Shown one piece after another: positions 1 to 7,883 of a stretch of DNA of 39,354 nt. The position numbers were made by a program, and so were the translations under genes. The DNA is taken from contig DBTX01000040.1 of NCBI GenBank assembly GCA_002307275.1, positions 114,681-154,034 on the forward strand, read 5' to 3'. The stretch's first letter is position 1. The number at the start of each line of letters is the position of its first letter. The notes below the pieces were generated by a model, which had not been told where the DNA came from, did not search any database, and worked only from the letters and a program-made list of their open reading frames with translations. The DNA comes from Hungateiclostridiaceae bacterium UBA1305. Its GTDB lineage: Bacteria > Bacillota > Clostridia > Acetivibrionales > DTU013.

Positions 1-567
1 GGAAATCTTACTTTTGGAACAATGAACCCCGGAGAATATGCAGTAGCAGACAAGGGAAGCAGCTTTTTTGACGATATTTATGGGAGCGAATTTGAAGCGT
101 CCATTATAAACGTTGCGACGGCCTGTGAATTGAAGAGCATAAGCGGCAGGCAGTTCAAGCCTGATTCCAATATTGGGACAAGTGATGCCGTTAAGCTGGT
201 GATGGATGTGCTGGGTTATAAATATGATGCGAATTACATGACTGCCGCAGTAAGAGCCGGTATTATACGGTCCGAAGACAGTAAAAACATTAGCAAACCG
301 GCAGCCAGAGAATGTGTAATTGCAATGGCGGTAAGAACATATGAGATAAAAAGCAGCGAAAAGGCAACTCCTTCGGGAACTTCAAATGCAGGATACAGTG
401 ATATGAGCAAAGTCAGCTCCGTATTTATGCAGAAGGTAAGGTATGCTGCTGAAAATGGGTTGCTTCCCCAATCCTGGAGTACTATCCAGCCCAAAGCAGC
501 TATTACCAGGGGAGAGGTAATGTATATGCTGGAAAAGGTTCTGGCATTAACCGGCGATATTGAATAG
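1..567 (+). CDS. C-terminal part of an SLH-domain surface protein (5' end outside window)
   Basis: The reading frame is open from the first base, so the start lies upstream of the window; the ATG at 22 is internal. The visible 188 residues form about three degenerate S-layer-homology repeats. The first runs from 'FFDDI' to a 'TSDAVKLVMDVLG' helix, the second has 'AAVRAGIIRSE', and the third begins 'GYSDMSKVS' and ends with the typical 'AITRGEVMYMLEKVL' motif. SLH domains anchor exported proteins to pyruvylated secondary cell-wall polymer, so the protein probably sits on the cell surface. The function of the missing N-terminal part cannot be seen. A strong terminator follows 21 bases after the stop, which ends the transcript before spoIIID. 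Confidence 0.8.
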   Translation, partial: GNLTFGTMNPGEYAVADKGSSFFDDIYGSEFEASIINVATACELKSISGRQFKPDSNIGTSDAVKLVMDVLGYKYDANYMTAAVRAGIIRSEDSKNISKPAARECVIAMAVRTYEIKSSEKATPSGTSNAGYSDMSKVSSVFMQKVRYAAENGLLPQSWSTIQPKAAITRGEVMYMLEKVLALTGDIE

Positions 568-588
568 AAAGGCCGAATGTTAAGGACC

Positions 589-641
589 AAAAAAAGATTG
601 GGCTTTCAGATGTAAATCATCTGAAAGCCCAATCTTTTTTT
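589..641 (+). terminator. Rho-independent terminator after the SLH gene
   Basis: A perfect 24-base inverted repeat (arms 589-612 and 618-641) with a 5-base loop (TAAAT), starting in an A-run and ending in a T-run. It can work in both directions. About 245 bases then follow without a gene before spoIIID, in which I see no clear structure. Confidence 0.93.
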
Positions 642-888
642 TCAGTGTACATATTTTAAATCATATCGATTCCCCGCAAGGCATATATATACTGTAGTAA
701 TACAAGATGCAAGCCTGAGCGGCTCATTTGGAACGAGGAAATATAGATCGGAATAAACAAGAGTAGCAGAACTGCCTCTGCCTGCAAAGGTTGTACTGCT
801 GGAAAGATATATAACCCGGGATGAGGTTTGAAGACACCAAGGCTTATGACATTTCTCCATAGTATGACTTGAAGAGGGGGGTACGCAG

Positions 889-1152
889 TTGAAGGGATAT
901 ATTGAAGAGAGAGCGGTGGAGTTGGCCAACTATATCATTGACAAGAAAACAACCGTAAGAGCGGCCGCGAAAAAGTTTGGGATCAGCAAGAGTACTGTAC
1001 ACAAGGATGTCACGGAGCGGCTCAACAGGGTGAAGCCCGAGCTTGCAGATCATGTGAGGGTTGTACTGGAAGAGAACAAGGCTGAGAGACACATAAGAGG
1101 CGGGGAGGCTACCAAAGCGAAATATCAGGGGGTAAATGCAAAAGCAGGCTGA
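889..1152 (+). CDS. spoIIID: Sporulation transcription factor SpoIIID
   Basis: An 87-residue protein, the usual size for SpoIIID, a DNA-binding regulator that acts in the mother cell during sporulation and adjusts sigma-E- and sigma-K-dependent genes. The N-terminal 'YIEERAVELANYIIDKKTTV' helix is followed by a helix-turn-helix, 'RAAAKKFGISKSTVHKDV' (about residues 25-42), which is the hallmark of the family. A basic C-terminal tail (about 45-87) follows. The start is TTG at 889, with a strong GAGGGGGG ribosome site just upstream. It stands alone between two terminators; mbl lies 1.3 kb downstream, as in Bacillus, except that a lipoprotein gene is inserted between them. Confidence 0.96.
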   Translation: MKGYIEERAVELANYIIDKKTTVRAAAKKFGISKSTVHKDVTERLNRVKPELADHVRVVLEENKAERHIRGGEATKAKYQGVNAKAG

Positions 1153-1184
1153 TACTATTGGATTAAATTTTATATACACCTTCG

Positions 1185-1221
1185 AAGGCTGAAGCAAACT
1201 TTGTTTTGTTTCAGCCTTTTT
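1185..1221 (+). terminator. Terminator after spoIIID
   Basis: Arms 1185-1198 (AAGGCTGAAGCAAA) and 1205-1218 pair with one G-T wobble over a 6-base loop, followed by a short T-run. Confidence 0.85.
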
Positions 1222-1329
1222 ACTTAGGCAGGGTCCTGTCAAATCATCCATATGAATCAAGGCTTGGACTATACTGTGGCAGTATGGCGGCAATGCGGAT
1301 TTGTTCACAAAATGTTCATAAAAACGTCA

Positions 1330-1357
1330 TTGACACATTGTAATCTAAAAATGTAAT
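1330..1357 (+). promoter_or_regulatory. Probable sigma-A promoter of the lipoprotein gene
   Basis: TTGACA at 1330-1335 and TGTAAT at 1352-1357 with a 16-base spacer, about 30 bases before the start codon. Confidence 0.55.
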
Positions 1358-1386
1358 TCGAAAATATTTTAAAAGCGGAGGTACAT

Positions 1387-2115
1387 ATGAAACAAAACAT
1401 TAAAACAGCTGCAATCATAATTTCCATTGTCTTCGCCCTATCCGGATGCGGAACTGCCAATACGGCTGCAAATGAAGCATCGACCCCGAATCAGGCTAAT
1501 CAACCGGCATCGGATGGTCAAAATGTTCAGAATCCTCCCGACGGACAGGCCGGACAGAATAATCCGGGAATGCAGTTGCAGGATGCTGATCTGATGGGCG
1601 AGGTTTCCGCCATTTCAGGAAATGAAATTACAGTCAAAGTAATTAGTATCCCCCAAATGGGTCAGGGGCAAAAGGGAGGCCCTGATGGAAATTCGAACGG
1701 ACAGACATCACGGGGCGCAATCGGCCGGAAACAGGCTCCTGCTGCCGGAGACGGTCAGGCATCCGCCAATGATGCAGGCAAGAATCAGGCGCCCGCCGAC
1801 GGTACAGGACAAAATCGGGCATCCGCCGACAATGCGGCCAATGGTCAGCAGCCGCAGAGGGAGATTCAGTATACCGGTGAAACAAAAGTACTTAAGCTGA
1901 CAGATAGTGTCACAATAACGGAAACAGTCAGAGAAGATAAAAATGTTACGTCTCAGGCTATCAAGTTAACTGATATCAAGGTTGGTGATACACTGCAAGT
2001 ATATTATTCCGACAAATCGAAAGAAACGATATCTAAAATAATACTCGGTTCGGGTTGGGGAATGGGAGGCGGCAGACAACAAGGTCAGCAGCCAGATAGC
2101 AATAAAAAGTCCTGA
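1387..2115 (+). CDS. Repetitive lipoprotein of unknown function
   Basis: A 242-residue exported lipoprotein: a short basic N-terminus, a hydrophobic stretch and a lipobox L-S-G-C with the lipidated Cys at residue 21. Residues 22-75 and 95-160 are low complexity, rich in Gly, Asn, Gln, Asp and Ala. They include three tandem 10-residue repeats of the pattern Q-A-S/P-A-D/N-x-x-G-x-N (DNA 1756-1845, 30-base units). Two short ordered pieces flank this linker: 'MGEVSAISGNEITVKVI' and a C-terminal segment, 'TGETKVLKLTDSVTITE' through 'LTDIKVGDTLQVYYSD'. Together they look like a split small beta-barrel. I do not recognise the family. The ribosome site GCGGAGGT lies 5 bases before the ATG. It has its own promoter, so it is probably not part of the spoIIID or mbl transcripts. 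Confidence 0.75.
   Translation: MKQNIKTAAIIISIVFALSGCGTANTAANEASTPNQANQPASDGQNVQNPPDGQAGQNNPGMQLQDADLMGEVSAISGNEITVKVISIPQMGQGQKGGPDGNSNGQTSRGAIGRKQAPAAGDGQASANDAGKNQAPADGTGQNRASADNAANGQQPQREIQYTGETKVLKLTDSVTITETVREDKNVTSQAIKLTDIKVGDTLQVYYSDKSKETISKIILGSGWGMGGGRQQGQQPDSNKKS
1756..1845 (+). repeat. Three in-frame 30-base tandem repeats in the lipoprotein
   Basis: Units 1756-1785, 1786-1815 and 1816-1845 each encode a 10-residue repeat (residues 124-153). The unit length keeps frame, so copy number could change without breaking the gene. Confidence 0.75.
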
Positions 2116-2482
2116 ACCCCGGCATTGGCGGTAAATTTATTTCTTCTCAACAAACCTCCACATATTACTGTCCCGGATAAAAGTTTTTGCGTATTTGCTA
2201 TTCTTTTATCCGGGACAGTGTTATGAACAGTTACTTTAAGAAATAGTTAACACTGGCTGATTAGCAAGTCCGCCTGCCGAATGCCATATAATGTAACATA
2301 TACAAGAAATTTAGATGTTATAAACACTCTGTAAGTCATTTTCTCCAACAAAGCCGCTATACATAAGAAGTCGAAAAATCAGTTATTGCATAATTAGCAT
2401 AATGTGATAAGATTATTTTATATAGCTTTATCTGGAATATTTTTGCCTGAATGGACAAGTTGATATAAAAGGGGTGTTATTA
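2116..2482. other. Intergenic region with a long perfect inverted repeat
   Basis: No gene is visible between the lipoprotein and mbl. It contains a perfect 17-base inverted repeat (2167-2183 and 2203-2219, arms ACTGTCCCGGATAAAAG) around a 19-base T-rich loop. There is no T-run on the downstream side, so it is an atypical terminator or another kind of structured element. The remaining sequence is AT-rich and should hold the mbl promoter, which I could not place with confidence. Confidence 0.6.
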
Positions 2483-3511
2483 TTGGGCTTCGGACAGGAT
2501 ATCGGAATTGACCTGGGTACGGCATCCGTACTGGTCTACATCAAGGGAAAGGGCATCGTACTGCGGGAACCTTCCGTAGTTGCCATCGATAAGAATACGA
2601 ACAGACTGCTGGCGGTGGGTGAGGAAGCGCGTCGGATGCTTGGCAGGACGCCGGGCAATATCGTAGCGATCAGACCACTTCGTGAAGGTGTCATTTCCGA
2701 TTACGACATAACTGAAAGAATGCTGAAATATTTTATTAATAAGATCTGTGGGAACAGGGGCTTCAGGCTTTTCAAACCGAGGATCATGGTCTGTGTACCC
2801 AGCGGTGTGACCGAGGTTGAAAGACGTGCGGTAATTGATGCGGCAATGCAGGCAGGCGCCAGGAAAACGTATTTGATCGAAGAACCTATCGCCGCTGCTA
2901 TCGGTGCCGGCATCGATATTTCAAAGGCATGCGGCAGTATGGTTGTTGACATAGGCGGCGGAACAACTGACATCGCAGTCATTTCACTTGGAGGAACTGT
3001 TGTTTCTTCTTCTATCAAGGTTGCAGGAGATAAGTTCGATGAAGCCATAGTCAGATATATGCGTAAAAAACATAATATTATGATTGGTGAGCGTACCTCT
3101 GAAGAGCTAAAAATCAATATAGGCACTGTTTATCCAAGGGTGCAGGAGGTTTCGATGGATGTCAGGGGCAGAAATCTGATCTCAGGGCTGCCTAAGACAA
3201 TATCCGTAACATCAGCGGAGATGATGGAAGCCCTTGAAGAGCCGATCTCCAGCATTGTTGAAGCGGTGCATGCCGTACTTGAAAGAACGCCTCCGGAGCT
3301 CTCTGCGGATATCAGCGACAGGGGAATCGTCCTGACCGGCGGAGGAAGTTTGGTATACGGGCTGGACAAGCTTTTACAGGAAAAGACTGGTATCAATGTA
3401 ATAATTGCCGACGATGCGATTTCCTGTGTAGCATTGGGCACGGGAGAAGCATTGAACAACATTGAAGCCATTGAACAAAGCGCTATAGCCGAGAACAAGA
3501 ACAGGCGCTGA
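2483..3511 (+). CDS. mbl: MreB-family rod-shape protein Mbl
   Basis: A bacterial actin of about 342 residues that polymerises along the membrane and directs lateral cell-wall synthesis. Visible actin-fold motifs are the phosphate-1 loop 'DIGIDLGTASVLVYIKGKG' at the N-terminus, 'VCVPSGVTEVERRAV', 'YLIEEPIAAAIGAG', the phosphate-2 loop 'VDIGGGTTDIAVISLGG' and 'GIVLTGGGSLVYGLDKLL'. I chose TTG at 2483 because an AAAAGGGG ribosome site sits 8 bases before it and the protein then begins 'MGFGQDIGIDLG', as in other MreB/Mbl proteins; GTG at 2474 would lie inside the ribosome site. The spoIIID-mbl-flhO-flhP neighbourhood favours Mbl over MreB. A terminator follows the gene. Confidence 0.93.
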   Translation: MGFGQDIGIDLGTASVLVYIKGKGIVLREPSVVAIDKNTNRLLAVGEEARRMLGRTPGNIVAIRPLREGVISDYDITERMLKYFINKICGNRGFRLFKPRIMVCVPSGVTEVERRAVIDAAMQAGARKTYLIEEPIAAAIGAGIDISKACGSMVVDIGGGTTDIAVISLGGTVVSSSIKVAGDKFDEAIVRYMRKKHNIMIGERTSEELKINIGTVYPRVQEVSMDVRGRNLISGLPKTISVTSAEMMEALEEPISSIVEAVHAVLERTPPELSADISDRGIVLTGGGSLVYGLDKLLQEKTGINVIIADDAISCVALGTGEALNNIEAIEQSAIAENKNRR

Positions 3512-3542
3512 ACCATGCGAACCAGGTTGGTTGGAATGTTGG

Positions 3543-3572
3543 AAGGCCGGGAGAAAATCCCCGGTCTTTTTT
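3543..3572 (+). terminator. Terminator after mbl
   Basis: GC-rich stem (AAGGCCGGG against CCCGGTCTT, with one G-T wobble) over a short A-rich loop, ending in six T's. It separates mbl from the flagellar genes. Confidence 0.88.
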
Positions 3573-3576
3573 GTGT

Positions 3577-3603
3577 TAAGCACAGCTTGTTTTATTCCGA
3601 TAA
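3577..3603 (+). promoter_or_regulatory. Sigma-28 (SigD/FliA)-type promoter of the flagellar rod genes
   Basis: TAAG at 3577-3580, exactly 15 bases of spacer, then TCCGATAA at 3596-3603. The flagellar sigma consensus is TAAA-N15-GCCGATAA, so there is one mismatch in each element. It lies just after the mbl terminator and about 90 bases before flhO, where a promoter for flhO-flhP would be expected. Confidence 0.65.
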
Positions 3604-3692
3604 TATTCATAGTAATGATTTATGCAGCAGTTTATTCAGTAATTCATGCAGGGAGGCTGCTTTCAGACGAAGCGCTTCCGCTAGGAGAACAT

Positions 3693-4469
3693 ATGATACG
3701 TGGCTTGTACACTTCCGCATGGAGTATGCTTGCACTTCAGAAAAAAATGGATGTTGTCTCGAACAATATGGCCAATGTCAATACCAGCGGCTACAAAAAA
3801 GACACACTGGTACTTGAAAGCTTTCCATCCTTAATGACAAAGATTATTAAGGACTATGGGGGAACACCTGGTGCATCACGCAACATTGGTACAATGGAAC
3901 TTGGTAATGATGTAGGTGAAGTGTTTACAAATTATAGTCAGGGGCAGGTTACAAAAACAAATAATAATCTTGATATGGCTATCAGGGACAGTAATAATGC
4001 ATTCTTTACCGTTTCAATGACGGATGCCGATGGCAATGAAACTGAATGTTATACGCGTGACGGTTCCTTCACCAAGGGCAGTGACGGCAGCCTGCTGACA
4101 AATGACGGCTACTCCGTGCTTGGTGAAAATGGGCCGATCAAGCTGGGAAGCGGTGATTTCACCGTAGGCTCGGACGGTACGATCCAACAGAACGGTGAAA
4201 CGGTTGATCAGCTCAGAATAACGGAATTTGAAGACACAACACAGCTTGCGAAGTTTGGTAATAATTTGGTCACAGCTGATGCAGATGCTGCGACAAGGCA
4301 GTTCACCGGCTTGGTTGAACAAGGGTCGACAGAGCTTTCCAATGTGAATATCATAAAAGAGATGGTTGACATGATAACCGTAACACGTTCCTACGAGGCG
4401 AACCAAAAGGTTTTGCAGGCACAGGACGGGACACTGGATAAGGCAGTCAATGAAGTTGGCAGGGTTTGA
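3693..4469 (+). CDS. flhO: Flagellar basal-body rod protein, FlgG/FlhO type
   Basis: A 258-residue protein of the flagellar rod/hook family. The N-terminal motif 'SAWSMLALQKKMDVVSNNMANVNTSGYKKD' (given here only as the family signature, about residues 7-37) carries the conserved SNNxANVNTxGYK sequence. The C-terminus has the paired helix motif 'ELSNVNIIKEMVDMITVTRS' followed by 'YEANQKVLQAQDG'. Both terminal helices form the coiled-coil layer of the axial rod. I start at ATG 3693, preceded by AGGAG, giving 'MIRGLYTS'. A longer frame back to 3531 only adds an unrelated hydrophobic stretch read through the promoter region. In Bacillus the homologous gene pair lies behind mbl. It is co-directional with flhP 52 bases downstream. 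Confidence 0.9.
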   Translation: MIRGLYTSAWSMLALQKKMDVVSNNMANVNTSGYKKDTLVLESFPSLMTKIIKDYGGTPGASRNIGTMELGNDVGEVFTNYSQGQVTKTNNNLDMAIRDSNNAFFTVSMTDADGNETECYTRDGSFTKGSDGSLLTNDGYSVLGENGPIKLGSGDFTVGSDGTIQQNGETVDQLRITEFEDTTQLAKFGNNLVTADADAATRQFTGLVEQGSTELSNVNIIKEMVDMITVTRSYEANQKVLQAQDGTLDKAVNEVGRV

Positions 4470-4521
4470 TAAGGGAAGCTTTTTGTAAACAGCCAGGAGA
4501 ATTGAAAGGAAGACGAAAATT

Positions 4522-5325
4522 ATGATGAGTGCGTTATGGACTGCAGCGTCGGGTATGATTGCACAGCAGACGAATGTAGATGTAATATCGAATAATCTTG
4601 CCAATGTCAATACGACAGCATTTAAAAAGGAACGTGCGGAATTTAAGGATCTGCTCTATGAGACTATGGATAGAGCACGTGTGATGTCTACAGGAAGCAA
4701 GCCGGTCAATTTGCAGGTCGGACATGGAACCACCGCTGTGGCGACCGTTAAGGATTTTGGGACAGGCAGTCCTGAGGAAACCGGAAACGTTCTTGATTTC
4801 TTTATAGATGGTGAAGGCTTTTTCTCGGTTCAGGGACCCACAGAAGAAACCAACTACACCAGAGATGGAAGCTTTAAAATCAGTATTACGGATAACGGGA
4901 AAATACTGACAACATCGGATGGGTATCCTGTATTGGATGAAACAGGCTCTCCGGTCACTATAGACGTCGATCTCTCAAAACTTGTGGTTTCACAGAAGGG
5001 TGAACTAAGCTATACGGATGATGATGGCCTATCGGTTCCAACGGGACAAACCATTGGGATATCCTACTTTGAAAACAGGAACGGACTTGAGTCCATTGGC
5101 GGGAATCTGTACAAAGCGACTCAAGCGGCAGGAACACCTGTAGCTGCCGCAGATTCAACACAGACAAGCCTGATAAACCAGAATTTCCTGGAAGCCTCAA
5201 ACGTCAAGACAGTCGAGGAAATGGTCAAGCTGATCGTTGCGCAACGGGCATACGAATTAAATTCCAAGGCAATACAGTCCTCTGATGAAATGCTAAGTAT
5301 TGCAAATAACCTTAGTAAATTATAA
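4522..5325 (+). CDS. flhP: Flagellar basal-body rod protein, FlgG/FlhP type
   Basis: A 267-residue rod protein, paralogous to the preceding gene. It begins 'MMSALWTAASGMIAQQTNVD' and then has the SNNLANVNTTAFKK signature. A central beta domain contains 'FFIDGEGFFSVQGP' and 'YTRDGSFKI', and the C-terminus has 'LEASNVKTVEEMVKLIVAQR' followed by 'AYELNSKAIQSSDEM'. FlgG-class proteins form the distal rod under the hook. The gene follows flhO with a weak GAAAGGAAG ribosome site and precedes the rod-binding protein by 17 bases, so all three are probably one transcript from the sigma-28-like promoter. Confidence 0.9.
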   Translation: MMSALWTAASGMIAQQTNVDVISNNLANVNTTAFKKERAEFKDLLYETMDRARVMSTGSKPVNLQVGHGTTAVATVKDFGTGSPEETGNVLDFFIDGEGFFSVQGPTEETNYTRDGSFKISITDNGKILTTSDGYPVLDETGSPVTIDVDLSKLVVSQKGELSYTDDDGLSVPTGQTIGISYFENRNGLESIGGNLYKATQAAGTPVAAADSTQTSLINQNFLEASNVKTVEEMVKLIVAQRAYELNSKAIQSSDEMLSIANNLSKL

Positions 5326-5342
5326 AATATATGAGGGATACT

Positions 5343-5765
5343 ATGGATATTGGTAAAATAAGCGGCAGCTCTGCGGGCAACCTCACGAATGAAGCCACAC
5401 AATCTGCAGCACAGGCTTCGGATGACAGCTTTGCTAAAAAGCTTGAAGCTGCGGCAAACGGCAATGATGACAAGGAATTGAAGAAGGCCTGCCAGGAGTT
5501 TGAGAGTATCATGCTGAGTATGATGTACAAATCCATGAAAGCGAGCATTACCAAATCCGACCTCATTGAGGAGGATGCAGGTACAGAAATTTTTGAATCC
5601 ATGCAGGATGACAATCTCATGGAACAAGCCTCAAAGACGGGCAGCCTGGGCTTGGCGGAGTCGCTTTACAAACAGCTGTCTAAAAACTCGGGTACCGGTG
5701 CGAAAAATGTCAATAAAGACACTGTACAGCAAAGTGAACCTGTTTCTGAAAAAAGCGGAGAATAA
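5343..5765 (+). CDS. Rod-binding protein (FlgJ N-terminal domain)
   Basis: A 140-residue protein matching the rod-capping domain of FlgJ: 'KKACQEFESIMLSMMYKSMK' (about residues 46-65), 'AGTEIFESMQDDNLMEQASK' and 'GLAESLYKQL'. It lacks the muramidase domain found at the C-terminus of proteobacterial FlgJ, as is usual in Firmicutes. Its role would be to cap or chaperone rod assembly. ATG 5343 is preferred over ATG 5331, because a GAGGG ribosome site lies 5 bases before 5343 and nothing suitable precedes 5331. The last bases of the gene carry the ribosome site of the next gene. Confidence 0.88.
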   Translation: MDIGKISGSSAGNLTNEATQSAAQASDDSFAKKLEAAANGNDDKELKKACQEFESIMLSMMYKSMKASITKSDLIEEDAGTEIFESMQDDNLMEQASKTGSLGLAESLYKQLSKNSGTGAKNVNKDTVQQSEPVSEKSGE

Positions 5766-5769
5766 AAAA

Positions 5770-7029
5770 TTGCGGTATGTGATTTTAATATCGTTAGGTA
5801 TTGTAATGTCCTTCATTTTATTATTTGTGGGGCATTTTTTATTTTCTCTGAACAGGGATCAGATGCAAAAGGACCATAATGCCTCACTACCCGGGACACA
5901 AGCCGGTCAGACGATACCGGCAACTACCGCAAAGGCTGGGGCCAACGCTGTCCGATATATTCACAGAAGTGATGAAATCAACGGATTGAAGCAGGAAATC
6001 AATATACTTGAGATAGATCCGGGAGTACCGGGAATACGGATACAACCTGTGCTTTCACATGACCTCATTTATGGCTTTGAAATTTTGTCAGAAATGGCAG
6101 CCAGAAAGAATGCGTATGCAGCAGTTACAGGCGGATTCTTCAGTAAATACGGGTTGCCGTCTGGAATGGTTGTCATTGATGGGGAACTGGTTTCTGCTTC
6201 GACTGGCAGGTATCCTGTTTTTGCAGTAGCGAATGGAAGGGCTGAACTGAAGGAATTTAAAAGTGCAATTACGATAAGATATAACAGGAAGAGTACGGAT
6301 ATCGACAGTACAACAGGGAGCTCTATGGCCAGTTCTGCAGGTATCACCTCAGATAACGGCAGTATGGCAGGCAGTATCTCCGGCAGCATCACGGCCGACT
6401 GTATCAATGCTGCTGCAAGCCCGAAGACAATCGCTGTCTATATGCCCTATTACGGGCAAACCAACCGGGCGGACAAACTCAATGTCACAGCGACCATTGC
6501 AAGCGGAGTCGTCACAAAGGTGGCATTTTACGAAAATGAGGCAGAAATACCGAAAGACGGCATGCTTATTTCATTTTTCAATATGAAACAATACTCAGTT
6601 GAGAACTTGCCTCTTCAGGTAGGAGATTCTGTTACGTTGGTGCACCAGCCTGAACTGGATCCGGGAACGGATGCCTATGAATGCGGCAGTTGGCTTGTCC
6701 GGGGCGGTAAGGCTGTAGTGCTGCTGAAGGATGCATGGATCGGTGTATTGACCAACCGTGATCCAAGAACGGCTATCGGAATCAAGGAAAACGGTACGGT
6801 CATCCTGATGACGGTTGACGGCAGGCAGCCCGGTTACAGCGCAGGCTTTACAGGCCAGGAGCTGGCGGAATACCTCATAGGCTGTGGCGTTAAGGACGCT
6901 GCAATGCTTGATGGCGGCGCCTCTGCGGAGATGATCCTCCAAGGGAAGCTTGTCAGCAAACCTTCCTATAAGGGGGAAGAAAGGACTTTGGGCGGCGGAA
7001 TCCTTGTGTTAACCGGGGAATATCCTTAG
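5770..7029 (+). CDS. Membrane-anchored phosphodiester glycosidase (NAGPA) domain protein
   Basis: A protein of about 419 residues with one N-terminal membrane segment (about residues 3-25) and an extracytoplasmic domain. Family signatures are 'AVTGGFFSKYGLPSGMVVID', 'TNRDPRTAIGIKENGTVILM' followed by 'TVDGRQ', 'GVKDAAMLDGGASAEMI' and the closing 'GGGILVLTG'. The family includes the enzyme that uncovers mannose-6-phosphate in animals, and many bacterial members annotated as exopolysaccharide or cell-wall proteins; the bacterial substrate is usually unknown. A Ser/Gly-rich insert lies in the middle (about residues 175-210). The start is uncertain: TTG 5770 has AGCGGAG 9 bases upstream, while GTG 5734 and ATG 5806 are in frame. 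The gene follows the rod-binding protein by 4 bases and may share its transcript. Confidence 0.85.
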   Translation: MRYVILISLGIVMSFILLFVGHFLFSLNRDQMQKDHNASLPGTQAGQTIPATTAKAGANAVRYIHRSDEINGLKQEINILEIDPGVPGIRIQPVLSHDLIYGFEILSEMAARKNAYAAVTGGFFSKYGLPSGMVVIDGELVSASTGRYPVFAVANGRAELKEFKSAITIRYNRKSTDIDSTTGSSMASSAGITSDNGSMAGSISGSITADCINAAASPKTIAVYMPYYGQTNRADKLNVTATIASGVVTKVAFYENEAEIPKDGMLISFFNMKQYSVENLPLQVGDSVTLVHQPELDPGTDAYECGSWLVRGGKAVVLLKDAWIGVLTNRDPRTAIGIKENGTVILMTVDGRQPGYSAGFTGQELAEYLIGCGVKDAAMLDGGASAEMILQGKLVSKPSYKGEERTLGGGILVLTGEYP

Positions 7030-7047
7030 GAGTCCGCCTGGAAACTT

Positions 7048-7713
7048 CTAAAAATAGAAAAACATTTGCTCCAGTGCATTTTCCAGATTGAAATCGAAAT
7101 CCGTCAGCAGTAGTTTTTCATAGGAGTCCGCTTTCAGAAATGGATTGTGTGCAATGTCGCCCTCACTGATCCATCCCAGCAGGTAATAGGCGTGCCAGGT
7201 ACCCTGGCGGATAATCATCTCCTGGAGATAGGAAAGCTTCTCACCCATATTGCACAAATAAAGCCCGCAGCTGTAGGGACGAATCTCATATCTGGAACAC
7301 AGGCTGTCTTGAAGGAAGCAGCATTCACCGCCGTTTTGCCTGGCGAGGATGATCGGTTCGGCATTATTGTATTCATACATCAGCGTGGCTTCCAGGGGTG
7401 TAATGGAGGCTGAAGCCGACATTTCCCTGATAGACTTGCGCCTTATGTCCATATCCGGTTTTTCAGGTAACGAAAGAATACTTCCGGCAGCTTGCTCGAA
7501 GCTGATGCCGAGTCCTTTTTGCAGCACCTGCAGGTCAAGCCCCAGAACGGGTATGCTATCACTGCAGCATTCACCGCAGCCCTTGCACTCCAGGGTCTTC
7601 AGCCGGCAGGTCAGCCTATGCCTCTCCAGTTCCTCAGACAACTCTTTTAAAGTAGTTTCGGGGTCATAGTATTTTAATTCTATTTCTTCATTTTCTGAAA
7701 CAAATTCAACCAT
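7048..7713 (-). CDS. YkgJ-family cysteine-cluster protein (putative metal/Fe-S binding)
   Basis: A 221-residue cytoplasmic protein of the UPF0153/YkgJ type, whose cysteines are thought to bind zinc or an iron-sulfur cluster. The first cluster is 'CKGCGECC' (about residues 43-50). The second part of the signature is 'GGECCFLQDSLCSRYEIRPY' followed by 'SCGLY', a typical YkgJ pattern. An acidic stretch precedes the first cluster. The ATG at 7713 has AAGGAAG 9 bases upstream. It converges with the preceding gene, whose stop is 18 bases away, and diverges from the SLH gene. The biological role of the family is not established. Confidence 0.82.
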   Translation of the reverse strand: MVEFVSENEEIELKYYDPETTLKELSEELERHRLTCRLKTLECKGCGECCSDSIPVLGLDLQVLQKGLGISFEQAAGSILSLPEKPDMDIRRKSIREMSASASITPLEATLMYEYNNAEPIILARQNGGECCFLQDSLCSRYEIRPYSCGLYLCNMGEKLSYLQEMIIRQGTWHAYYLLGWISEGDIAHNPFLKADSYEKLLLTDFDFNLENALEQMFFYF

Positions 7714-7883
7714 TTTTCAACGCTTCCTTTATATTTATGATATGCTATTTTTGTATAGTTAACATATTAATCGCTAATAACACACTTGTCCATGCTTTTG
7801 CCTGGAACTTAAATACGGATTGTGAGTCTAAAAGGATGTATTGCCAAGAAGACAATACAAAACTATGACCAGGGGTGATATAT

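Noticed and set aside
661..691. Possible sigma-E promoter for spoIIID (TCATAT and CATATATA)
   Set aside because: The match is weak, the DNA is simply AT-rich, and the leader would be nearly 200 bases; not enough to list.
3531..3692. A longer start for the flhO gene with a hydrophobic N-terminus
   Set aside because: The extension runs through the mbl terminator and the sigma-28-like promoter, and the ribosome site and family start match ATG 3693.
5566..5769. A longer start for the phosphodiester-glycosidase gene
   Set aside because: It is an out-of-frame reading of the rod-binding protein gene; the ribosome site fits TTG 5770.
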